Assembly (NCBI RefSeq): GCF_024346715.1
Contig: NZ_AP024853.1
Span: 496,001-560,000 of the forward strand
Length of the DNA: 64,000 nucleotides
Source of the DNA: Photobacterium swingsii
GTDB taxonomy: Bacteria > Pseudomonadota > Gammaproteobacteria > Enterobacterales > Vibrionaceae
Direction of reading: 5' to 3'
The notes beneath the pieces are model-generated. The model saw only the letters and a program-made list of their open reading frames with translations. It was not told where the DNA came from and did no database searches. This document shows, piece by piece, positions 7,504 to 15,513 of this stretch. Numbering within the stretch: position 1 is the stretch's first letter; each line of letters starts with the position of its first letter. Both the position numbers and the translations under genes were made by a program.

Positions 7504-9684
7504 ATGTTTAAATTCGCAGTAGGCCTTCGTACCAAGGTTATTCTCATTTCCAGCTTGCTATTGGCACTGCCATGGCTTGGCTACAAATATGTCTGGGAAA
7601 TGGAGAAACTACTGCGTCAAGGCCAAGAACAGACGCTGATTGGGACAACCCGTGCAGTGGCAACGGCCTTGAATGAGCGCCCTAACTTGTTTAATGATCA
7701 AGCTAGTTTCCTCAGCAACGTCAAAAAAGGCCGTGACTTATACGCCTATAGCCTGCAATCACCAATTAAACTGGATGGCCATTTAGCCGATTGGACAGCA
7801 TACCAAACCAACATGACTCACTACGGGCGTGAGTTTAGCCAATTTAGCCGCCGTCCGTACTCAGCTGATAGCCTGAGCTTTCGTCACACGATAGGGAAAT
7901 ATCAAGGGTATTTGTATGCCATGTTTGAGGTTAATGACCAGTTCCCTGTGATGCGTCGAAAAAATTCACTGCGAGTCGATCGAAATGATCATCTGATTGT
8001 AGCTTTTACTTCACATGATAATGTGTTTCACCGCTATGTGATTGCGGCCTATGAAGATGGCTGGGTAAATGCCTTTGAGGTTAATGGGGATATTGCTGAT
8101 CCTAGTAACCTCTCTCCTGCTAATCATATCCAAGGCTATTGGCGTACCACAGATAATGGCTACAACATTGAATTGCGACTACCGCTGTCGGATCTTGGCA
8201 GCAAATTAGGCTTCACCTTTTATGATGTCAACAATCAATCAAATCGGATGATTGATGCCATTATTGGTACCTCAAACACCTCGCAAGCGAGTCGCTTAGG
8301 CACGGTATTAATCCCCTCGCCTGAAATTGATAAGATCCTTAAAGGCATGGGCCACACCAGTTCACGTATTATGGTTATCGACCGCCACCAGCGCGTGCTA
8401 GCGCAAAGTGGCGATATCCAAGATTCTAATGGTGTATGGTCGACCTCAGTAAAGTATGACGATCGTGATAACTCATGGTGGACGCAGTTTGAAGAAGCCT
8501 ATATCCACCCCATTTATTACCGCTTTTTCATTTCAGAACCCGAAGCCTTTTCAGACAATGCGCAAGATGCCGCTTGGCTAAAAGGCGTGCCCGTTGCACA
8601 GGCGTTACAGGGGCGCGGCTATTCACAATGGCGGATGTCGTCCGATGGCAAAGCATTGATCCTCTCTGCGGCCTACCCAATATGGCTGGGTGACAAAGTG
8701 ATGGGGGCTGTCATTGCCGAAGAATCAACCGTGGGCATTCAAATGTTGCGTAATCGCGCGCTAGAAAAGCTCTTTAATGTGTTCATCGCCATTATTGCCA
8801 TTGGTACATTAACGCTATTTTTGTTTGCCTCTAATATCTCTTCTCGTATCCGACGACTGCGCGATGAAGCTGAAATCGCCATTGATAGCCAAGGCCGAAT
8901 TAAGCAAGACATGGAAGCCAGTGAAGACAGAGATGAAATTGGTGATTTATCACGCAGTTTGAGCGCGATGGTGGGTCGATTAGGCCAATACCACCATTAC
9001 CTTGAGAACCTGTCATCACGCTTGTCTCATGAACTCCGCACCCCTGTTGCTGTGGTACGTTCATCGCTAGAAAACCTATCGATGCACAATACCGATGCAG
9101 ATTCACAGCGTTACATTGAGCGTGCAGAAGATGGTATCCATAGGCTCAGTACCATCCTATCAAGCATGACGGAAGCCACCCGCATCGAACAAAGCATTCA
9201 AGGCGCAGAAAAAGAAACCTTCCCGCTGAACGAGCTTGTATCAGGGTGTTTGCAGGGCTATCAAATGGCGTTTCCTGAGCAGACATTCAGCGTCAACGTG
9301 CCAAAACAGCCTTTGATGTTTGAAGGTGCACCGGATTATCTGGCGCAGTTGCTTGATAAGCTGATAGCCAATGCAGAAGAATTTAGTCCAAACGATAAAC
9401 CAATCAATGTGGTATTACACAATGAAGCAGACCATGCCCTACTAACAGTCAGTAACTATGGGCCATTACTCCCTGCAAACATGGAAAACCAATTATTAAA
9501 TTCCATGGTATCGATTCGAACGCAAGAGAAGAAAAGTAAACCGCATCTTGGATTGGGGTTGTATATTGCCCGCCTAATTACCCATTATCATCATGGCGAT
9601 ATACACATTAACAATAACGCTGACGGAACTGGGGTAGAAGTCACAATCAAACTACCTCATACAGAAAAGCTACAAAATAGTTAA
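7504..9684 (+). CDS. pdsS: PDS-system sensor histidine kinase PdsS with CBM9-like periplasmic domain
   Basis: 726 residues. TM1 at about 10-28; a large periplasmic region (about 30-415); TM2 at about 423-443; HAMP (about 444-495); DHp box LSSRLSHELRTPVAVVRSS with His509; HATPase_c with NAEEFSP (N box) and HLGLGLYIARLI (G box). The periplasmic part contains PIKLDGHLADWTAY, YLYAMFEVNDQFP, DHLIVAF and YNIELRLPLSDLGSKLGF, which reads like a carbohydrate-binding module family 9 (CBM9/DOMON-like) fold; I infer this from pattern only. AGGA lies 7 nt before the ATG. It should phosphorylate PdsR. Confidence 0.85.
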   Translation: MFKFAVGLRTKVILISSLLLALPWLGYKYVWEMEKLLRQGQEQTLIGTTRAVATALNERPNLFNDQASFLSNVKKGRDLYAYSLQSPIKLDGHLADWTAYQTNMTHYGREFSQFSRRPYSADSLSFRHTIGKYQGYLYAMFEVNDQFPVMRRKNSLRVDRNDHLIVAFTSHDNVFHRYVIAAYEDGWVNAFEVNGDIADPSNLSPANHIQGYWRTTDNGYNIELRLPLSDLGSKLGFTFYDVNNQSNRMIDAIIGTSNTSQASRLGTVLIPSPEIDKILKGMGHTSSRIMVIDRHQRVLAQSGDIQDSNGVWSTSVKYDDRDNSWWTQFEEAYIHPIYYRFFISEPEAFSDNAQDAAWLKGVPVAQALQGRGYSQWRMSSDGKALILSAAYPIWLGDKVMGAVIAEESTVGIQMLRNRALEKLFNVFIAIIAIGTLTLFLFASNISSRIRRLRDEAEIAIDSQGRIKQDMEASEDRDEIGDLSRSLSAMVGRLGQYHHYLENLSSRLSHELRTPVAVVRSSLENLSMHNTDADSQRYIERAEDGIHRLSTILSSMTEATRIEQSIQGAEKETFPLNELVSGCLQGYQMAFPEQTFSVNVPKQPLMFEGAPDYLAQLLDKLIANAEEFSPNDKPINVVLHNEADHALLTVSNYGPLLPANMENQLLNSMVSIRTQEKKSKPHLGLGLYIARLITHYHHGDIHINNNADGTGVEVTIKLPHTEKLQNS

Positions 9685-9753
9685 ACGGTAAAGTATTACC
9701 GTCATAACAATGGCAACCACAGCAATTAAGAGTTCAAAATAAGAGTCATGCAT
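9670..9753 (-). CDS. Candidate 27-residue membrane peptide
   Basis: The reverse strand encodes MHDSYFELLIAVVAIVMTVI plus LYRLTIL, ending TAG. GGAG sits 9 nt upstream of the ATG. Residues 5-24 are a continuous hydrophobic helix with an Arg near the C-terminus, as in the single-span mini-proteins that join larger membrane complexes (KdpF or CydX size range). Its 3' end overlaps the end of pdsS by 15 bp on the other strand. No homologue is recognised, so it could be a chance ORF; the ribosome binding site plus a full-length helix make me list it. Confidence 0.4.
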   Translation of the reverse strand: MHDSYFELLIAVVAIVMTVILYRLTIL

Positions 9754-9774
9754 TATTGTTATCTCCAATAAAAC

Positions 9775-9824
9775 AACGCCTAACGTGTGTCGCAGCATTC
9801 GCGATACACCATACCATTAGCGTT
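9775..9824. repeat. Imperfect 50-bp hairpin (copy 1 of a possible dispersed repeat)
   Basis: Outer arms AACGCCTAAC and ATTAGCGTT and inner arms GTGTGTCGC and GCGATACAC can pair with few mismatches around AGCATT. It shares the 10-mer AGCATTCGCG, and the CCTAAC...GTG context, with a second hairpin at 43909-43957. The ends recall integron attC core sites (GCCTAAC), but a matching GTTRRRY end is lacking. Confidence 0.35.
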
Positions 9825-10042
9825 TATAAATTCATCATATGCGAAGCAGCTAGATAAGACCTGAACGACCATGAGCTATAGCGTTTTATTTATACCACCT
9901 CGGAAAAAATCTGAAATGACATGAAACGCATCACCCATTTTCAATCATGATTCCCATTCATTCCTTTCATGAATTGCTTAATTCAAAGAAGCGGCAACAA
10001 TGCTTATTTTCTAAACCCAACGTGTAATTTAGAGCGAAAATA
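9825..10042. other. Intergenic remainder before the exported protein gene
   Basis: With the mini-ORF and hairpin just before it, this completes a 358-bp gap after pdsS. It is AT-rich and must carry the promoter of the gene at 10043. I see no clear -10/-35 pair, operator palindrome or RNA gene in it. Confidence 0.4.
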
Positions 10043-10717
10043 ATGTGCGGTATCGTGATGTTATCTTTGAAAGGGTTGTATAGGGTGAAACAAGGCTATC
10101 GCAGTTTAATGCTCATCTTACTCACAGCGTACGCAGCGCCGAGTCAAAGTGAACCGCGCGATGTTAATCACCACATAGATCTGCCTTTTAACCAATACAG
10201 TGCATTAACTTTACTGGCTAAATGGCAAGTGAGTTCAACGGAACTCCCCGCGTTTATCGAGATGAGCAATGACAGCTTATTTGGGACAGACGAAAATGAA
10301 AACAGCGTGCGTGATGATTACGAAAAAGCCTTACTCAATGCCTATCAGAAACCTGAATATGTCGTCATGGGGTTGCTATCAACCCATGTCTGGCAACGCT
10401 TGTTGCAGTTAAATGTTGACGTCAATACAATCAAAACCAACAAAGAAGCCATCTCACTCTTAGTCAATAGCATGTCGATTAATCACTGCTATTACTTATT
10501 ACAGCAAGTGGATCAAAACCTAATGTCACCGTTACTGGTGTACTTTAATACCCAACAGCGACTAGACGCGAAAAAAAACGCAGAGCACCAATTGCTCACC
10601 ATTATTGGCAACCAGCAACATAAAATTGAATTCCCCACAGAGCCTTGTTCGGTGTTTGCGAATCTGATCCACTCTGAACCGATCCAACAATACATAGAGA
10701 TTAACAACAATATCTAA
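10043..10717 (+). CDS. Exported hypothetical protein with EF-hand-like Asp/Asn motif
   Basis: 224 residues. A hydrophobic segment (about 22-33, SLMLILLTAYAAP) preceded by basic residues looks like a signal peptide, so the protein is probably periplasmic. The motif SLFGTDENENSVRDDYEKAL resembles the acidic calcium-binding loop (DxNxNxxxDD) seen in a family of Vibrionaceae proteins sometimes labelled 'chromosome partitioning protein ParA' by mistaken transfer; there is no Walker P-loop, so that name would be wrong. The ribosome binding site at 10043 is weak and ATGs at 10058 or 10109 are possible starts. Function unknown. Convergent with the next gene. Confidence 0.6.
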   Translation: MCGIVMLSLKGLYRVKQGYRSLMLILLTAYAAPSQSEPRDVNHHIDLPFNQYSALTLLAKWQVSSTELPAFIEMSNDSLFGTDENENSVRDDYEKALLNAYQKPEYVVMGLLSTHVWQRLLQLNVDVNTIKTNKEAISLLVNSMSINHCYYLLQQVDQNLMSPLLVYFNTQQRLDAKKNAEHQLLTIIGNQQHKIEFPTEPCSVFANLIHSEPIQQYIEINNNI

Positions 10718-10775
10718 CACAGCTAACGCTCAAGTGAATTCAGCTAAGCTAGCTTATGCTTACGGCTCTTAGCCG

Positions 10776-11105
10776 TCAGTTTTCTTCTTGAGAGTCTAAC
10801 TCAATGCTGTCTGCCGAAGCATGTTCACTGTCATCGCTATCAACATCAAGCAATAACTCTTTCTCTTTTTCCACTAAAGCAATGTATTCTTGCTCACACA
10901 CAGATTGAGTGATCATGTCTGCGCCATAGGTATCTAAACAAAGCTGGATATATTCTTGTTTCGATAATAAATACTCGGCCTGAGCAAATGGGCTTAAGCA
11001 CAAAAACAATGCCCCGACCCCGCATCTAAAACCGTGCTTCTGAACTAAATGCTTATTGGCTGTACATTTTTCTAAGCCAGTTTCTCGCATGATCCTATCT
11101 CTCAT
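10776..11105 (-). CDS. Small exported hypothetical protein
   Basis: 109 residues from an ATG with GAGGT placed 7 nt upstream; a GTG at 11114 and an ATG at 11090 are alternatives. A long basic N-terminus leads into a hydrophobic stretch ending SPFAQA, a likely signal-peptidase site. The mature part has two cysteines (QLCLDTYG, QSVCEQEY) that could form a disulfide, and a strongly acidic tail (DVDSDDSEHASADSIELDSQEEN). I do not recognise the family. It sits between a convergent exported protein and a long non-coding stretch. Confidence 0.5.
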   Translation of the reverse strand: MRDRIMRETGLEKCTANKHLVQKHGFRCGVGALFLCLSPFAQAEYLLSKQEYIQLCLDTYGADMITQSVCEQEYIALVEKEKELLLDVDSDDSEHASADSIELDSQEEN

Positions 11106-11114
11106 TGCCAGCAC

Positions 11115-11490
11115 CTCATCCCCTCACTTCCTATCCAATACCGTGGATCACTTACTGATCCAGATTGGCACTATCAGTTAAGCAAAGAACACAACATCAG
11201 GTTGACTAGAATATGAGACTGGATTAAATCGATGGAAAATCGACAAAATAGCAATGGTGCTCTCGATAAACACGGCGAGGTACTTTCGAGAAAATAAGTA
11301 AAAAGGCGTACAGTGAAAATGTGTATTGCTAAAAAATAAACATAGATATAAAAAGCGGGTCATAAAAAAAGAGAGCATAGCCAACGGCTATACCCTCTTA
11401 AATTACAGCATTAACACGATAACGTACTAAAGAATTCAATATATTCTGTAAGGCAGTACAGCACCTAAGCGTTAACACTATGGTGCGATC
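11115..11490. other. Non-coding stretch containing the terminator of the VOC gene
   Basis: About 375 bp without a supported gene. It contains the intrinsic terminator at 11364-11399 for the reverse-strand VOC gene. A 68-codon reverse ORF (11178-11384) runs into that hairpin, lacks a ribosome binding site and was rejected. The promoter of the gene at 10776-11105 should lie just after 11105. Confidence 0.5.
11364..11399 (-). terminator. Intrinsic terminator of the VOC gene
   Basis: Read on the reverse strand: AAGAG, ATAGCC, loop GTT, GGCTAT, CTCTT followed by a run of T. The stem has two paired blocks with a short internal mismatch (ACC/AGC) and lies about 90 bp after the VOC stop codon. Confidence 0.75.
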
Positions 11491-11889
11491 TTATAGCGCC
11501 CAATCGCGATTTTGAAGTACAACGCGATAACCGTCGATATCTTCAAATGTTTTACCAACGCCATTCCAATAAGGGTTGTTTGACTCTACAACATTAAAGC
11601 CAGCATCGATCATATTACGGCACGCGCGTTCCCATTCACGGCTACATGCGATGTAGAAAACTAACAAGTTATCTAACGTAGCTGCTCGACCTACGGTTAC
11701 ACCATGCTGCTGTGTAAACTCAAGGTGGTAAGGGTGGTTGGTATGACCTAGCACAACGCCATCGAATCCATCATGATCTTCAAATTGCTTGACCATTTCA
11801 AAACCCAAGGCTTTGCTGTACATCACCGCAATGGCTTTTAGGTTATCGGTTGGGCGAACAACACGTAATGTTGCATCTCTAGGTATCAT
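11491..11889 (-). CDS. VOC/glyoxalase-fold family protein
   Basis: 132 residues with the vicinal-oxygen-chelate pattern: an N-terminal beta-alpha-beta-beta-beta unit (LRVVRPTDNLKAIAVMYSKALGFEMV) and a C-terminal unit ending GKTFEDIDGYRVVLQN. Possible metal or substrate residues are His55/His58 (HPYHLEF) and Glu in FEDIDGYRVV. Proteins of this size are usually dioxygenase- or lyase-like, or bind small toxic metabolites; the substrate cannot be predicted. AGAGGA lies 8 nt before the ATG. Monocistronic, with its own terminator. Confidence 0.8.
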   Translation of the reverse strand: MIPRDATLRVVRPTDNLKAIAVMYSKALGFEMVKQFEDHDGFDGVVLGHTNHPYHLEFTQQHGVTVGRAATLDNLLVFYIACSREWERACRNMIDAGFNVVESNNPYWNGVGKTFEDIDGYRVVLQNRDWAL

Positions 11890-12342
11890 TTCTCATCGTC
11901 CTCTGATTATCGTTTTTTTATGCTTTGGTGAAACTGGGGAAGTAACCAAAGTAATAAGTGTTACAAGCACAATAAGCATTGCACTGTATATATTTCAACT
12001 GTGGCAATTGGTCCCTATACCGTCAAGTCATTATTGCTCTAAACCTTGTTTTAAATCATAGCTTTGCTACTTGCGACACATTTTCAAGAACAAACTTAAT
12101 GATTTTAGAAATAGTTCTGCTTTTTAATAATAGATAACCTTATAGGTAAGCGTATGATTATTAAATTAATTATACTGAATAAAGTTTCCAAACAGCCTTT
12201 TGCTTACGAACGGTCTAAGTTCAAGCACAGTTTAACAAATCAAAAAGTTAACAAGAATGAACCATGAATAACGTCACTTTTCATTAAGCTCAGGGTATAA
12301 TGCAGCGGAAAATCTCTTTCGATACAAGGTAAAAAGGACATA
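11890..12342. other. Divergent promoter region between the VOC gene and popT
   Basis: 453 bp, AT-rich. A consensus -10 box TATAAT at 12296-12301 lies 41 bp before the popT ATG, with a weak -35 (GTCACT, 17 bp upstream). A forward ORF that starts inside the VOC gene (11789-12061) is a shadow. Nothing else stands out. Confidence 0.4.
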
Positions 12343-13257
12343 ATGAGTAAGCTCTTCACCTTCTTAAAAGGTATGGCAATGGGCGCAGCCGACGTTGTTC
12401 CCGGCGTTTCTGGTGGCACGATTGCGTTTATTACAGGGATCTACGATACACTGCTGGAAAGCATTCGCCGTATAAACCCGAGCCTTCTAAAAATCTGGCG
12501 CGAAAACGGCTTTAAAGCCGCATTTGAGCACATTAACGGCGTCTTTTTGATCTTGTTGTTTGGCGGGATCCTAACCAGTATTTTTACCTTAGCGCGCGTT
12601 ATCACCTGGATGCTGCACACGCATCCAATCCCACTATGGTCGTTTTTCTTTGGCTTAATCATTATTTCTGTGGTGCATATGCTAAAGCAGATTGAAAGCT
12701 GGAAAGTAAGCCGCGTTGTGGCTTTGCTAGCTGGTGCTGCCTTCGCTTACGGCATAACAGTACTGCACCCGCTACACATGGAGCCAACCTCACTTAATCT
12801 GCTACTTGCAGGTTCAATTGCGATTTGCGCCATGATTTTACCGGGTATTTCAGGCAGTTTTATTCTACTTCTGCTGGGCATGTATGCGCCTATCCTAGCG
12901 GCTGCGAAATCACTGGATATTGCGACTCTGGCACTCTTTGCGACAGGCTGTGTGATTGGATTACTGAGTTTCTCGCATGTCTTATCTTGGGTACTACGCA
13001 ATTACCGTGACATCGCCCTCACCTTCTTAACGGGCTTAATGATTGGTACACTAAGCAAAATCTGGCCGTGGAAAGAAACATTAACATGGCGTACTAATTC
13101 TAGCGGTCAGCAAGTGCCACTCCTCGAACAGAACTTATCGCCATTTAACTTTGAACAAGTAACGGGACAACCTTCACTTATCATCTATGCGGTAATCGCA
13201 ATGATCCTAGGTTTTGGTTTAGTCTGGGGCTTAGAGAAGTTCGCAAGCGACAAATAA
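12343..13257 (+). CDS. popT: Undecaprenyl-phosphate translocase PopT (DUF368)
   Basis: 304 residues, polytopic membrane protein of the DUF368 family. The N-terminal signature GMAMGAADVVPGVSGGTIAFITGIYD and a second related loop AICAMILPGISGSFILLLLGMY form the pseudo-repeat typical of the family; at least eight hydrophobic segments are visible. DUF368 members, including the Vibrio cholerae one, recycle undecaprenyl phosphate across the inner membrane for envelope glycan synthesis, with a role favoured at alkaline pH (family knowledge). AGGA precedes the ATG by 5 nt. A hairpin terminator follows the stop. Confidence 0.9.
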   Translation: MSKLFTFLKGMAMGAADVVPGVSGGTIAFITGIYDTLLESIRRINPSLLKIWRENGFKAAFEHINGVFLILLFGGILTSIFTLARVITWMLHTHPIPLWSFFFGLIIISVVHMLKQIESWKVSRVVALLAGAAFAYGITVLHPLHMEPTSLNLLLAGSIAICAMILPGISGSFILLLLGMYAPILAAAKSLDIATLALFATGCVIGLLSFSHVLSWVLRNYRDIALTFLTGLMIGTLSKIWPWKETLTWRTNSSGQQVPLLEQNLSPFNFEQVTGQPSLIIYAVIAMILGFGLVWGLEKFASDK

Positions 13258-13264
13258 TCTACTC

Positions 13265-13286
13265 AAAGCGCCTTCAATGGCGCTTT
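13265..13286 (+). terminator. Terminator-like hairpin after popT
   Basis: AAAGCGCC, loop TTCAAT, GGCGCTTT, starting 8 bp after the popT stop codon. The stem is perfect over 8 bp; the following tract CTCCTTCT is only moderately T-rich. Confidence 0.7.
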
Positions 13287-13457
13287 CTCCTTCTAAGTTC
13301 CGCCCCTTCAACTAACACCCACATCAAACCTTTTGATAAATTTCTCACTATAAAGTACGGCTTTAGCCTAGCTCGCTCACAGAAACCAACCTTCAAGCTG
13401 TTGATTGTTAAAATAAGTGGTAAGATTCACAAAATTGTTACAAAACAATCAACTACT

Positions 13458-13919
13458 ATGAACCTAGCACTTTCATCTTCATCATTAACATTGGCTGTAA
13501 AAAGTTTCATCTTTTTCGCTCTCGGCATCGCAAGTTACGAGCTTATCAATCATTACATAAGCCCGACGGCACCCTTCACCTCTCAGTGCCAACTGACCAG
13601 TACGCCATGTCAGGTTAATGAAGCAAGTTTGTCACTAGAAAAGGATCTTGTTAATCCGATGGTCAGCAATACCTTATCTGTAAATTGGGATGCTATACCA
13701 AAAGATATCGACCGTTTGCAGCTTTCGCTCGAAGGGCATGAAATGATGATGGGCACGTACAGGCTCATTCTCACCCGCAACAAAAATCAGCAATTTTCAG
13801 GTGATTTATTACTCCCTGTATGCACGGAAGATGCTATGACTTGGTTTGGTACTGTCGCACCTATCGATGCTGATGTACCCATCGACCCTCTGCACATTTC
13901 AGTAAGGATGACAAAATGA
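13458..13919 (+). CDS. Membrane-anchored protein of the copper-delivery operon
   Basis: 153 residues from the ATG at 13458; an in-frame TTG at 13401 would extend it, but neither has a clear ribosome binding site. One N-terminal TM helix (VKSFIFFALGIASYELI) is followed by a periplasmic domain with cysteines (FTSQCQLTSTPCQV, LLPVCTEDAMTWFG) and the segment EGHEMMMGTYRLIL, resembling FixH-like or copper-handling proteins with Met/Cys ligands. Its stop codon overlaps the SCO start (ATGA), so it is translationally coupled to the copper chaperone genes. Exact function unknown; an assembly role for cytochrome oxidase is inferred from context. Confidence 0.7.
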   Translation: MNLALSSSSLTLAVKSFIFFALGIASYELINHYISPTAPFTSQCQLTSTPCQVNEASLSLEKDLVNPMVSNTLSVNWDAIPKDIDRLQLSLEGHEMMMGTYRLILTRNKNQQFSGDLLLPVCTEDAMTWFGTVAPIDADVPIDPLHISVRMTK

Positions 13920-14533
13920 AATTCCAATGGATTGTTTTAGCGTTAGCACTTGGGGCTGGCTTACTAACCCGATATATCATGGACCGAAGTGAAGCCCCTA
14001 CTTCTGCCTCGCACACGCCAACTCAACTTGAAAGTGTTGATGTTAACGCTCTATACAGTGGTGAAGATACCATTAACTTATTTGCTCAAGATGATAAGCG
14101 ATTACGTGTCGTCTATTTTGGTTATACTCATTGTCCTGATGTCTGCCCGACCTCACTTGCTGTGTTATCCGCCGCATTACAATCATTACCGCAAGATAAT
14201 TTAGCGCAGCTGTGGCCCGCCTTTATCACATTAGATCCTGAACGCGATACCCCCGCAAAGAGCGCTGAGTATGCTGGCTACTTCAACAAAAGCATTACTG
14301 GCCTTTCTGGCTCAGATGCGCAAATAAAGGCATTAGCCGAAAAGTACGGTGTCCTTTACATGCGAACCGAGATGAAAGATTCGGCGATGAAGTACTCGGT
14401 CGATCACAGTTCATATTTTTACCTATTACAACCTGATGGCACGTTACTCGAAAAAGTGCCACATACATTGAACAGCGCCATTTTAGTCGATGCTATTACA
14501 CGTAACCTGCCCCAGCAGCTTGCGGCAAATTAG
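13916..14533 (+). CDS. SCO1/SenC-family copper/thiol chaperone
   Basis: 205 residues. N-terminal membrane anchor (about 4-21), then a thioredoxin-fold domain with the copper-binding CxxxC in YFGYTHCPDVCPTSLAVL and the conserved distal His in VDHSSYFYLLQPDG. SCO proteins deliver copper to, or reduce, the CuA site of cytochrome c oxidase on the outer face of the inner membrane. The gene overlaps the preceding ORF by 4 bp and is followed 19 bp later by a PCuAC chaperone, the standard partner in copper loading. Confidence 0.92.
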   Translation: MKFQWIVLALALGAGLLTRYIMDRSEAPTSASHTPTQLESVDVNALYSGEDTINLFAQDDKRLRVVYFGYTHCPDVCPTSLAVLSAALQSLPQDNLAQLWPAFITLDPERDTPAKSAEYAGYFNKSITGLSGSDAQIKALAEKYGVLYMRTEMKDSAMKYSVDHSSYFYLLQPDGTLLEKVPHTLNSAILVDAITRNLPQQLAAN

Positions 14534-14552
14534 CTCATATAAGGAAATAATA

Positions 14553-15023
14553 ATGAAACTGAAAACACTTGCCTTCTCCTCTCTTCTTCTTGCTTCAGCA
14601 ACGGCGTCAGCAGATGTCATGATCCATGACGCGTATGCACGAGCGACGCCACCAAATGCCGTGAACAGTGCCATCTTCATGCACCTTATGAATAAGGACG
14701 ACGCAAGTCGCCAAATTATTGATGCACAAAGCAATGCTGCAAATGTTGTTGAGCTACATAATCACATTATGGCTGATGGCATGATGCAAATGCGTAAAGT
14801 GGATAGTATAGCGATCCCTGCAAATGGCATGGCAGAGTTGAAACCAGGTGGCATGCATATCATGCTATTGGGCTTAAAAGACAGCTTGCAAGAGGGAGAA
14901 AGCGTTAAGCTAACGTTGAAATTTGCCAATGGGGAGACAAAAGAATTGTCAATCCCAGTGAAAAAAGTGATGGCAGGAATGAAGAAAGCACACGATCACA
15001 CAGCAAAAACAAAAACCCAATAA
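14553..15023 (+). CDS. PCu(A)C periplasmic copper chaperone
   Basis: 156 residues. The start is the ATG at 14553, preceded by AAGGAAATAATA and followed by a clear signal peptide (MKLKTLAFSSLLLASATASA). Copper ligands of the family are visible as Met/His clusters: ELHNHIMADGMMQMRKV and PGGMHIMLLGLK, matching the spaced His/Met pattern of PCuAC proteins. A His-containing tail (KKAHDHTAKTKTQ) follows. It should hand Cu(I) to SCO or directly to cytochrome oxidase in the periplasm. Last gene of the three-gene operon. Confidence 0.92.
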   Translation: MKLKTLAFSSLLLASATASADVMIHDAYARATPPNAVNSAIFMHLMNKDDASRQIIDAQSNAANVVELHNHIMADGMMQMRKVDSIAIPANGMAELKPGGMHIMLLGLKDSLQEGESVKLTLKFANGETKELSIPVKKVMAGMKKAHDHTAKTKTQ

Positions 15024-15201
15024 GCATTCCAAAACCAAGTAAACATCAGCGATACAGACAGATTTCTCGCGATTGAGAGCGCTATTTTTAAACAATTAGA
15101 TTTTTTAACGAGCATTTTTAGGAAGTTATGCCATAATCAATTTGCCGACTAAAACATTTTGTTACTCGGTTTGTAGTGGCAAACTAGGAGAATGTAAAAA
15201 A

Positions 15202-15465
15202 ATGAATCGTTCATTACCTATCCTTGCTGGTATCATCTTAAGTGCAGCTCTTGTGGGTTGTTCTAGTTCTGATGAGCCAGACGCAATGCAACAACTAACT
15301 AACAAAGTTGACATGTTATCTGACCAAGTTGGCGCGCTACAAAGCCAACAAGATCAAATGGCTGGCGCGGTGAACGATGCGAAAGCGTCGTCTGATGCAG
15401 CATACCAAGAAGCAATGCGTGCTAATCAGCGTATTGACAACATGGCTAGCTCATACACAAAATAA
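15202..15465 (+). CDS. lpp: Major outer-membrane (Braun-type) lipoprotein Lpp
   Basis: 87 residues from the ATG at 15202 (GGAG 11 nt upstream; an upstream in-frame start at 15142 is unlikely). Lipoprotein signal peptide with lipobox LVGC, then a heptad-repeat coiled coil (MQQLTNKVDMLSDQVGALQS onward) ending in SSYTK. The C-terminal Lys is the residue linked to peptidoglycan meso-DAP in Lpp. It forms trimers that tether the outer membrane to the wall. A strong terminator follows, and an L,D-transpeptidase that could make the linkage lies 400 bp away. Confidence 0.93.
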   Translation: MNRSLPILAGIILSAALVGCSSSDEPDAMQQLTNKVDMLSDQVGALQSQQDQMAGAVNDAKASSDAAYQEAMRANQRIDNMASSYTK

Positions 15466-15479
15466 GCAATATTGTAATG

Positions 15480-15513
15480 AAAAAGTGGTGCACTTAGCTG
15501 CACCACTTTTTGT
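15480..15513 (+). terminator. Strong intrinsic terminator of lpp
   Basis: AAAAAGTGGTGCA, loop of about 6 nt, TGCACCACTTTTT: a perfect 13-bp stem including the A/T tracts, starting about 15 bp after the lpp stop. Confidence 0.9.

Noticed and set aside
9775..9824. Integron attC site
   Set aside because: The left end GCCTAAC fits, but the other end lacks GTTRRRY and no cassette array or integrase is nearby; kept only as a hairpin repeat.
11178..11384. 68-codon reverse ORF
   Set aside because: Runs through the intrinsic terminator at 11364-11399, has no ribosome binding site and an unlikely composition.
11789..12061. 90-codon forward ORF
   Set aside because: Begins inside the VOC gene on the other strand and shows no start signal or recognisable domain.
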